A stretch of DNA of 15,344 nucleotides, taken from NCBI GenBank assembly GCA_902805985.1, contig CADCUW010000321.1:1-15344 (forward strand), written 5' to 3'. Shown here one piece after another: positions 5,994 through 12,235 of the stretch (its first letter is position 1; every line of letters starts with the position of its first letter). The notes beneath the pieces were generated by a model that ran no database searches, was not told where the DNA came from, and saw only the letters and a list, made by a program, of their open reading frames with translations. Made by a program: the position numbers and the translations under genes. This DNA is from an uncultured Rubrobacteraceae bacterium (lineage in GTDB: Bacteria > Actinomycetota > Rubrobacteria > Rubrobacterales > Rubrobacteraceae).

Positions 5994-7109
5994 CTACCTC
6001 ATCTCCTCGAGATCTACGGTGAACACCCGGGCGTTGCCGTCGCAGGCGACCGTGATCTCCACGGGCTCGTTGGGGTCGAACCGGCGCAGCGCCGAGAGAA
6101 GATCCCCGGTGCTGGTCACCTTCTCGCCACCGACGGCGATGATCACCCCACCGGGCTCTATGCCCGCGTCGGAGGCCGGGCCGCCGGGCGCGACGTCCGT
6201 AACGATGGCGCCGGACTCGACGGAGGTGCCGAGCTCACGCGCGGCCTCCGGCGTCAGGTCGACCAGGGAGACCCCGAGGTAGGGGTGCTCAGCCCTGCCG
6301 TTCTCGATGATCTGGTCCGCCACGTCGGTGGCGGTTGCGGCGGGGATGGCGAAGGCTATATTGACGGCCCCCGTCTGGGCGGGCGGCAGGTAGGCGACGT
6401 TGATGCCCACCACGTTGGCGTTCCGGTCCACGAGCGCCCCGCCGGAGGAGCCCGGGGAGATCGCCACGTCCGTCTGGATGAGGTCCACGAGCGCGGTCTC
6501 CTGCGAGCCGCCCGTGATCTCCGGCGGTACCTCGCGGTTGAGGCCGCTTATGATGCCGGCGGTCACGGTGGACTGGAACCCGGAGGGGCTGCCCATGGCA
6601 ACGGCAAGCTGCCCGAGGTCGAGGTCGCCGCCCCCGAAGTCCGCGGCGGGGAGGTTGTTACGGTCCACCTTTACAACCGCTATGTCCGTGTATGGGTCGG
6701 CCCCAACCACGCGGCCGGTTTCGACGGACCCGTCGGCGAAGGCCACGTTCACCGTGCGGGCGCCCCGGACCACGTGGGCGTTGGTGATAATGTGGCCGTC
6801 CTCGCGGTAGATAACGCCGCTGCCGAGGCCCTCTGCCTCCTGCGGCCCGTAGGGCGTCGTCTGGATGGAGGAGACGTTTACCTGCACCACGCTGGGCTCG
6901 ATCTCCCGGGCAACCTCCGGGACGGGGTACGAAGCGGCGCTCGTCGCGGACGCCTCACCACGGGCTTCCTGCGAAGGCTTCTGTGAGGCCTCGCCGCTCC
7001 CGCATCCCGTAGCGAGCATGCCCACGGTCAGCAGACCCGTCGCTAGCAAAACCACCACCTTTCTCCCTAGCACTCGACGCGATCTCGCGTTCAAGAACGT
7101 CTTTGTCAT
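5994..7109 (-). CDS. htrA: HtrA/DegP-type serine protease with one PDZ domain, lipid-anchored
   Basis: The 371-residue product degrades or senses misfolded envelope proteins in this family. The trypsin-like domain (about 65-265) has the triad His112 (TNAHVV), Asp142 (DPYTDIAVVKV) and Ser222 in GSSGGALV, where the usual motif is GNSGG. VAMGSPSGF and NIAFAIP are typical flanking motifs. A PDZ domain follows (about 275-367: YLGVSLVDL, GAIVTDVAPGGPASDAGIEPGGVIIAVGGEKV). The signal is hydrophobic at 18-33 and ends LATGC (Cys36), so lipid anchoring is likely. I chose the ATG at 7109 because a perfect AGGAGG lies 7 nt before it; the frame could extend 19 codons further without support. It sits in the middle of the six-gene envelope run, divergent from a sensor kinase operon, as stress proteases often are. 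Confidence 0.95.
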   Translation of the reverse strand: MTKTFLNARSRRVLGRKVVVLLATGLLTVGMLATGCGSGEASQKPSQEARGEASATSAASYPVPEVAREIEPSVVQVNVSSIQTTPYGPQEAEGLGSGVIYREDGHIITNAHVVRGARTVNVAFADGSVETGRVVGADPYTDIAVVKVDRNNLPAADFGGGDLDLGQLAVAMGSPSGFQSTVTAGIISGLNREVPPEITGGSQETALVDLIQTDVAISPGSSGGALVDRNANVVGINVAYLPPAQTGAVNIAFAIPAATATDVADQIIENGRAEHPYLGVSLVDLTPEAARELGTSVESGAIVTDVAPGGPASDAGIEPGGVIIAVGGEKVTSTGDLLSALRRFDPNEPVEITVACDGNARVFTVDLEEMR

Positions 7110-7143
7110 ATGCGATCCTCCTGTCGTTCTTGCACTGTTATGC

Positions 7144-7347
7144 CTAGCTTGCCGTCGTCTCGTCATGGCGGACGGGCTCCTTCTCGGGGAGTTCCCCCGT
7201 GGTCTCCCCGTCGTTGAGCTCTCTGGGACTCAAGGTCGTCTCCTCGCCGCTCATCACCGGCGCTTCCTCTGCCGCGGATGGTCCGTTCCCCCCGCATCCG
7301 CCAGCTGCCATGGCGAGCGCGACCAGTACGACGGTTGCTTTCCTCAT
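7144..7347 (-). CDS. Tiny lipoprotein, unknown function
   Basis: The 67-residue product has a short basic head, a hydrophobic stretch (TVVLVALAMAAG) and a cysteine followed by Gly-Gly in a lipobox-like AAGGC (Cys18). The rest (about 49 residues) is acidic and Thr/Glu/Pro-rich, probably unstructured, with no recognisable domain. The ATG is preceded by GGGAGG with a good gap. It lies 34 nt before the protease start and 20 nt after the PRC-barrel gene, within the same run. It may be a small anchor or partner for the protease, but nothing in the sequence proves this. Confidence 0.75.
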   Translation of the reverse strand: MRKATVVLVALAMAAGGCGGNGPSAAEEAPVMSGEETTLSPRELNDGETTGELPEKEPVRHDETTAS

Positions 7348-7367
7348 GCCTCATTCCTCCCGCAGGT

Positions 7368-8102
7368 TCAGATAGTTTGCTGCCGGACCCAGTACGGCGT
7401 CCGGCCGTAGTGGACATGCAACTCCGTCTCGTAGCGGCGGTCTATGACGGTCCCGGGCTCCCACCCGGGCGCGGACCGGATCTCCTCGGCCGTCAGATCC
7501 ACCTCGACCCGCCCGTCGAACGGGCTGACCCCCGAGGCCCAGTCGACAGAAACGGGCACCTTCTTGCCCGGCAGCCAGTCGCGCGTGTCCACGATTAGGT
7601 ACCGGATCTCCCAATGCCGATCGTCGTAGACGAGGTCCTCGACGTGCCCGATCGAGCGGTCCCCGCTGCGGACCGCGTAGCCTCGCACCTCCTTCGCGCT
7701 CCTGAGGTGCGGATCGCCCTCTTCCTCCCTGCCGACCTGTGGGTCGACGTACAGCGGGAAGACCGGCACGGCGCTACCCCAATAGGGGGCGGTGGCAAGG
7801 TAAGCGTAGTAGTCCGCCTCCTGTCGGGCGGAGACGGGACGGTCCGCCCCGACGGGCGGGCTCTCCCAGACCTGCTCGCGGGTGAGGCCCACCTCGACGT
7901 TGGCGGGCATAGCCTCGTTGACCCCCTCGACGAAGCCGGGGAGCATCAGGACCCGCTCTCCCGGCAGCCGGCCGCCGGTGTCGACGACCAGGTAGCGCAC
8001 GCCCCAGGTCTCGTCGTCGAAGAGGACGCCGACGACCCGCCCCGCGGGGCCGTTCTCCGCCCGAACTAGGCAGCCTTCGAGCATCTTCGTTTCGCGCAGC
8101 AC
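7368..8102 (-). CDS. Tandem PRC-barrel domain protein
   Basis: The 244-residue soluble protein is an internal duplication. Residues about 8-80 and 135-210 each hold a PRC barrel, with matching cores GRVVGVLFDDETWGVRYLVVDT and GHVEDLVYDDRHWEIRYLIVDT, each followed by LPG(E/K). The segments after the barrels also match: TAPYW (104-108) and RTPYW (234-238). PRC barrels occur in RNA-processing, photosynthetic and many stress or membrane-associated proteins; no catalytic residues are seen. The start is GTG at 8102 with GGAG about 10 nt upstream; an ATG six codons in is the alternative. There is no signal peptide, so it is probably cytoplasmic. It follows the four-TM protein by 33 nt, suggesting co-transcription. 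Confidence 0.85.
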   Translation of the reverse strand: MLRETKMLEGCLVRAENGPAGRVVGVLFDDETWGVRYLVVDTGGRLPGERVLMLPGFVEGVNEAMPANVEVGLTREQVWESPPVGADRPVSARQEADYYAYLATAPYWGSAVPVFPLYVDPQVGREEEGDPHLRSAKEVRGYAVRSGDRSIGHVEDLVYDDRHWEIRYLIVDTRDWLPGKKVPVSVDWASGVSPFDGRVEVDLTAEEIRSAPGWEPGTVIDRRYETELHVHYGRTPYWVRQQTI

Positions 8103-8135
8103 CGTGTCGGATCTCCTTCCGGTTCCGGGATACGA

Positions 8136-8597
8136 TCAGGCGTCCGGCGGTTCGCCGAGCTTGCCGCCCACGTAGCCGCCCATGAGGTTAGCCAGGAAGA
8201 GCAGCAACCCCGCCGGGAGGGCCGCGCCCGCGAACCCGAAGCCCGCCGGCGGCACGGTCACGCCCTCGGAGAAGAGCACGCCGAAGGCGGCCAGGACCAC
8301 CGTGAGCACCAGGCCGACGGCGAGGCCGATCACGGCCGTCATGGCGCCGTTGACCCCCCCGGACACCCCCGCGAGTCTGCCGGCCACGTAGCCGCCGAGC
8401 AGGTACGCGACAAAACCGGAGACGAGGGAGATCGCGACGATCGTCGCGGTGAACTCGCCCCGCTCCGCCGGTGGCCCGGCGACGGCACCGTAGAGGAACC
8501 GGAAGGCGGGGCTCAAGAGCACGCCGGCGGCGCTGGCCACGATCCAACCCAGAGCCACAGCACCCCAGCGAACACCCCGGCCCCGCGAATTCTTCAC
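8136..8597 (-). CDS. Four-TM membrane protein with repeated GGYVxGxLxG motif, unknown function
   Basis: The 153-residue protein has four hydrophobic segments (about 12-38, 50-70, 84-108 and 118-142). The second and fourth each end in a Gly-rich motif, GGYVAGRLAG (68-77) and GGYVGGKLGE (140-149), which suggests an internal two-fold repeat. It resembles small TIGR04086/YrzE-like membrane proteins, but I would not assign it firmly. I chose the GTG at 8597, preceded by GGAGG at a 10-nt gap. The frame stays open to a TTG at 8702, but that start would run through the phased regulatory boxes and has no ribosome site. It is first in the six-gene envelope run. Confidence 0.7.
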   Translation of the reverse strand: MKNSRGRGVRWGAVALGWIVASAAGVLLSPAFRFLYGAVAGPPAERGEFTATIVAISLVSGFVAYLLGGYVAGRLAGVSGGVNGAMTAVIGLAVGLVLTVVLAAFGVLFSEGVTVPPAGFGFAGAALPAGLLLFLANLMGGYVGGKLGEPPDA

Positions 8598-8654
8598 GAT
8601 CTCCGCACCTCCACGGTCCTCGCCCGCCCGACTTACCAATTGTTCGCCGGCACC

Positions 8655-8691
8655 GTTAGCCTCCGGTAAAGGGTCGTTGCGTTTCGGTAAA
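8655..8691 (-). promoter_or_regulatory. Array 3: four phased boxes between the envelope operon and the sensor kinase
   Basis: GTTAG (8655), GTAAA (8666), GTTGC (8676) and GTAAA (8687) on plus are spaced 11, 10 and 11 bp. On minus the order TTTAC, GCAAC, TTTAC, CTAAC runs toward the membrane-protein gene at 8597, matching array 2, whose last box is also CTAAC. A -10-like TAAGTC (8630-8635) lies 19 nt beyond the nearest box. The kinase start is 84 nt away on the other side, so autoregulation is possible. Confidence 0.6.
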
Positions 8692-8733
8692 GGTTTGGCC
8701 AAGATACGAGGTTTCCCGATCGTGACGAGGGCT

Positions 8734-8768
8734 TTGACGAGGAACGGCCCCTAGCGTGGGTATAGAAT
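8734..8768 (+). promoter_or_regulatory. Candidate promoter of the kinase/regulator operon, leaderless
   Basis: TATAGAAT (8761-8768) resembles a -10 element, and the kinase GTG begins 7 nt after it, about where transcription would start. TTGACG (8734-8739) looks like a -35 but is about 21-23 nt away, longer than usual. No ribosome site precedes the GTG, which fits a leaderless mRNA. Confidence 0.45.
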
Positions 8769-8774
8769 CTGCGC

Positions 8775-10496
8775 GTGGGGTTGAGGTTTCGCATATGGAT
8801 GCCGCTGGCGGCCGTGTTCATCGTGCTGCTCTCCATAGCCCTGATGTTCATCTACGGCGTGCCGGCCGTGAGGGGGCGGCTCTCCGACTCCGCCCAGAGC
8901 CTGGTCGTCAGCCAGGCGGCGGCCACGGCAGATGCGGTCTCGGGGGCGCAGGGCGGGCCCGTCCTTGGCGACGAGCTGAAGCTCGCCTCGGACTCCACGG
9001 GCGGGGAGGCGATCGTGGTCGACACCTCGGGCACGGTGGTGGCCCGCGGGGGCGACGTCGGGGGCTTCGAGCCCACGCCGGAGATGGTCGAGTCCGCCGC
9101 CCGCGGCGACCGGATGACCAGCCGCAGCGACACCGTGAGCGTGGCCGTCGCCCCCGTCGTCCGGGACGGCGTCTCCGCGGGGGGCGTGATCTTCGCCTCC
9201 GACGAGCCGCAGACGACGGCATACCAGCTCTTCTTGCGCAGCGGTTTGGAGGCGGCGGCCATAGCCTCCGTACTCGGCGGCGGCCTGATGCTGCTGCTCG
9301 CAACCCTTCTCTCGCGCAGGGTCGAGCGCCTGACGCTCGGGGCGAAGGCCATCGAGCAGGGCGACCTCTCCTCGCGCATAGAGCCGGGCTTCAACGACGA
9401 GCTGGGCAACCTGGCCCAGTCGTTCAACGCTATGGCCGAGAAGCTGCAGGACTCCTTCGTGCAACTCGAAGAGAGAAACGAGACGCTCGACGCCGTCATA
9501 AACAACCTCGGCGAGGGCGTGCTCGCCACCAACCTCGAGGGCGAGGTCATGTTCGCAAACCCGACGGCGCGCAAACTGCTCGGCATGACGCAGGAGCGGG
9601 TTAAGGACATCTGGGAACCCCAGGAGCTGCCCGACCCGTGGGAAGACCTCGACCTGCCCCGGGCCGTTTCCCGCTGCGCAGAGGAGGGCGAGTGCGGGGA
9701 GGCCAGGGTGCGGGGCGATGAGACGTTCCTACGACTCTACCTCGAAAGGATGTCCGCCTTCGACGACCACAAGGGGGGCGTGCTCGTGGTCATGCAGGAC
9801 CTCTCCGAGGGACGGCGTCTGGAGGCGAACCAGCAGCGCTTCCTCGCCAACGCCGCCCACGAGCTGAAAACCCCCATTACCACCATCCTCGGGGCCTCCG
9901 AGCTCCTGCTGACCGGCGACGAGGACGAGGAGCTCCGTCGCCGCTTCCTGAACCACATCCACTCCGAAGCGGGCCGCATGCAAAGGCTCTCCGAGACGCT
10001 TCTCAAGTTGGCGCGCACGGGCTCGGACGGGCGTGAGCCGGAACCGGAGCCCTTGGACACGGGACGGGCCGTGCGCGAGGCAGCCGGTCGCATGGGGCCG
10101 CTCGCCGAGCGGGCTGGCCTCTCGGTCCGCGTCGAGGGCGCCGGGGGACGCGTCATCGCCGACAGGGAGTGGCTCGAGCAGGCCCTCCTGATCCTGACAA
10201 ACAACGCCATCCAGCACGGGGCCGAAGGCGACGAGGTGCGGCTGGATGCTGACGGCGGCACCATCGCCGTCGAAGACGACGGTGCCGGCATCCCGGAGGA
10301 GGAGCTGCCCTACGTCTTCGAGCGCTTCTACCGGGGTGGCGACGCGTCCGGCGGTTTCGGGCTGGGGTTGCCGATCTGCAAGGAGCTGGTGCAGCGGATG
10401 GGGGGGGAGATCTCGATCTGCTCCGAAAGCGGTTCGGGGACGCGGGTGGAGATCACGCTGCCCCAGGACGACTCGCCACGAGACGGAGGAGGATGA
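8775..10496 (+). CDS. Sensor histidine kinase with PAS and HAMP domains (PhoR/VicK-like)
   Basis: The 573-residue kinase has TM1 (about 8-28), an extracytoplasmic sensor region (30-148) and TM2 (156-179). Then come HAMP (180-232), a PAS domain (236-345) and HisKA with the phospho-acceptor His362 in AAHELKTPI. The ATPase domain has Asn476/477 (LTNNAIQHG), DDGAGIP (501-507), the F-box-like YVFERFYRG and GGFGLGLPI (526-534). It should autophosphorylate and pass the phosphate to the regulator encoded 1 nt downstream. Domain order matches PhoR/WalK-type kinases, but the signal is unknown. The GTG start lacks a ribosome site and is probably leaderless; an ATG at 8799 would cut into TM1. It is divergent from the protease run. 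Confidence 0.95.
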   Translation: MGLRFRIWMPLAAVFIVLLSIALMFIYGVPAVRGRLSDSAQSLVVSQAAATADAVSGAQGGPVLGDELKLASDSTGGEAIVVDTSGTVVARGGDVGGFEPTPEMVESAARGDRMTSRSDTVSVAVAPVVRDGVSAGGVIFASDEPQTTAYQLFLRSGLEAAAIASVLGGGLMLLLATLLSRRVERLTLGAKAIEQGDLSSRIEPGFNDELGNLAQSFNAMAEKLQDSFVQLEERNETLDAVINNLGEGVLATNLEGEVMFANPTARKLLGMTQERVKDIWEPQELPDPWEDLDLPRAVSRCAEEGECGEARVRGDETFLRLYLERMSAFDDHKGGVLVVMQDLSEGRRLEANQQRFLANAAHELKTPITTILGASELLLTGDEDEELRRRFLNHIHSEAGRMQRLSETLLKLARTGSDGREPEPEPLDTGRAVREAAGRMGPLAERAGLSVRVEGAGGRVIADREWLEQALLILTNNAIQHGAEGDEVRLDADGGTIAVEDDGAGIPEEELPYVFERFYRGGDASGGFGLGLPICKELVQRMGGEISICSESGSGTRVEITLPQDDSPRDGGG

Positions 10497-10497
10497 T

Positions 10498-11202
<705 letters not shown>

Positions 11203-11289
11203 GGGCCCTTAGAACGTCGACCCGTTCATGCGGGGGCCTCTTCCGGCTCGCGCGATCCGCGCGGGAGCCACGGGAGCGTTAGAAAGACG

Positions 11290-11321
11290 CGCGGACGGGC
11301 TCCATACGAAGCCCGTCCGCG
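11290..11321. terminator. Strong hairpin between convergent genes
   Basis: GCGGACGGGC (11291-11300) pairs perfectly with GCCCGTCCGC (11311-11320), extended by a C-G pair at 11290/11321, around a 10-nt loop. On minus it is followed by GCGTCTTTCT, so it best suits termination of the EF-hand gene, but it could also end the regulator transcript. Confidence 0.75.
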
Positions 11322-11359
11322 TCGTGGGTCCCTGATTCTGGCTCTCGATCCAGTGAGGA

Positions 11360-11833
11360 TCAGGAGGTCTGCTTATTGAACTCGTCCTCGGTTATTGCGT
11401 TATCGTTGTCGGCGTCCCAGTCGTCGTAGACGCCGGTGTCCGCTACGGACTCTTCGAATTCGCTTTCGTCCAACTCGTTGTCGTTGTCGGCGTCCCACTC
11501 GTCGTAGTCGTAGTCTTCGTAGTACGCGTTCACGCCGGCGTCGAACTCGTCGTCGTCGATGTACCCGCTGTCGTTCTCGTCCCAGCTCTCGTAGACGCCG
11601 CCGTAGAACTCGCCCTCCACAACTTCGTCGCTGCTGTCGGCGTCCCACTCGGCATAGGTGCCGTAGTCGTAGGCCCGGGTGTCGGCGTCGGCGGTCTCGG
11701 TGTCGGCCGCCTCGCTCTCGCCGCACGAGGCGAGCAGGACGGCCATCGCCATGGCCAGCAACAAGGCCCACACGGTGGTCAAGCCTCTGGATCTGGCGGC
11801 GCTTATCCCCTCGACGCTGCTTTTAGTTCTCAA
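11360..11833 (-). CDS. EF-hand calcium-binding lipoprotein
   Basis: The 157-residue protein has a basic head, a hydrophobic stretch (20-35) and a lipobox LLASC (Cys37). The acidic mature part carries four EF-hand-type loops beginning at Trp-Asp: 64-75 (DADSSDEVVEGE), 85-96 (DENDSGYIDDDE), 114-125 (DADNDNELDESE) and 140-151 (DADNDNAITEDE). All keep acidic or polar residues at positions 1, 3 and 5 and Glu at 12. Positions 7 and 9 vary, and loops 1 and 4 are the least canonical. It probably binds Ca2+ outside the membrane as sensor, buffer or adhesive. The TTG start at 11833 is supported by AAAGGAG with a good gap. A five-box array and two leader hairpins lie upstream; a strong terminator follows. 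Confidence 0.9.
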   Translation of the reverse strand: MRTKSSVEGISAARSRGLTTVWALLLAMAMAVLLASCGESEAADTETADADTRAYDYGTYAEWDADSSDEVVEGEFYGGVYESWDENDSGYIDDDEFDAGVNAYYEDYDYDEWDADNDNELDESEFEESVADTGVYDDWDADNDNAITEDEFNKQTS

Positions 11834-11868
11834 ACCTTCTCCTTTCGTCAGAACTCGCGTTCACGCGC

Positions 11869-11913
11869 AGGCCGCCGGACCCCGGCGGCCTAAGATCGGC
11901 CTTCGCGCCGATC
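11869..11913 (-). promoter_or_regulatory. Two adjacent stem-loops in the 5' leader of the EF-hand gene
   Basis: GATCGGC/GCCGATC (11894-11900 with 11907-11913) forms a 7-bp stem with a 6-nt loop. Directly beside it, AGGCCGCCGG/CCGGCGGCCT (11869-11878 with 11882-11891) forms a perfect 10-bp stem with a 3-nt loop. If transcription starts about 7 nt past the -10-like TAGAAA, the mRNA would begin with the first hairpin. They may stabilise the mRNA or act as an attenuator. Confidence 0.55.
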
Positions 11914-11935
11914 CCCTGCTTTCTACCTGCCGGAT

Positions 11936-11983
11936 GTGAAGGAGCCGTGAAGGGGCCGTAAAGCGTCGTTAGGGGCGCGCAAA
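11936..11983 (-). promoter_or_regulatory. Array 4: five phased boxes upstream of the EF-hand lipoprotein
   Basis: GTGAA (11936), GTGAA (11947), GTAAA (11958), GTTAG (11968) and GCAAA (11979) on plus are spaced 11, 11, 10 and 11 bp. On minus the nearest units read TTCAC, the core of the Streptomyces PhoP repeat GTTCACC. A -10-like TAGAAA (11920-11925) is 10 nt from the first box and 21 nt from the second. The downstream gene on minus starts at 11833. Confidence 0.62.
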
Positions 11984-12060
11984 GATGCACCCAAGTAGGA
12001 GTGAGGGCGGTTTCCCACATGTTGTGCCCGCCTTCTGGCGCAACTGGCCGGCGCCCAAAC

Positions 12061-12087
12061 GTTAAGGCGCGGTAAAGGAACGGTTAA
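12061..12087. promoter_or_regulatory. Array 5: three near-perfect phased boxes before the ABC operon
   Basis: GTTAA (12061), GTAAA (12072) and GTTAA (12083) are spaced exactly 11 bp and are the best-conserved set in the window. The array shares GTAAAGnAACGGTTAACG with array 2. It lies between the divergent EF-hand gene (minus, with array 4 about 78 bp nearer) and the ABC operon (plus), so either or both could be controlled. Orientation matches the minus-strand gene. Confidence 0.58.
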
Positions 12088-12117
12088 CGTTTCACCCGGA
12101 ACCGTGGAGGCGCCTGC

Positions 12118-12198
12118 ATGGTGGTCTATACACTCCTTGAGACGGTTCGGGGGTCTCTGCGGCGACTCCTGTTTGCTACGAGTGGCGCGACATGGTGA
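12118..12198 (+). CDS. Possible 26-codon leader ORF (doubtful)
   Basis: ATG at 12118 with GGAGG seven nt upstream opens a 26-codon frame, MVVYTLLETVRGSLRRLLFA and on to ATW, ending 37 nt before the permease start. The ribosome site is as good as that of real neighbours. Against it, a -10-like TATACA at 12127-12132 lies inside it. If that is the promoter, the frame is not transcribed from its start. Confidence 0.25.
   Translation: MVVYTLLETVRGSLRRLLFATSGATW
12127..12132 (+). promoter_or_regulatory. Candidate -10 element of the ABC operon
   Basis: TATACA matches four of six bases of TATAAT with the key TA and lies about 100 nt before the permease start. No -35 is seen at the usual distance; array 5 is 39 nt upstream. 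This reading competes with the small ORF at 12118. Confidence 0.35.
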
Positions 12199-12235
12199 CG
12201 CGGACGCCTGGAGGCGGACCAGATCGGAGGCACGT

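Noticed and set aside
5454..6986. 510-residue open frame on plus
   Set aside because: It runs antisense across three convincing minus genes (lipoprotein, small membrane protein, HtrA), with His/Gly/Arg-rich sequence typical of a shadow frame.
8598..8702. N-terminal extension of the four-TM protein to a TTG at 8702
   Set aside because: It lacks a ribosome site, would be unusually polar before TM1 and would run through array 3 and its -10-like element.
11395..11826. Extremely Arg-rich 143-residue frame on plus
   Set aside because: It is the antisense of the Asp/Glu/Tyr-rich EF-hand codons; the Arg-richness follows from GTC-type codons read backward.
11400..11830. Repetitive GTCGTAG/GTCGGCGTCC runs that could suggest a CRISPR or satellite repeat
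   Set aside because: They are in frame and encode the EF-hand loops; unit spacing is irregular and there are no spacers.
12104..12235. N-terminal extension of the ABC permease to the GTG at 12104
   Set aside because: The internal TTG at 12236 has an ideal ribosome site; the extension reads as noncoding and sits just downstream of the box array.
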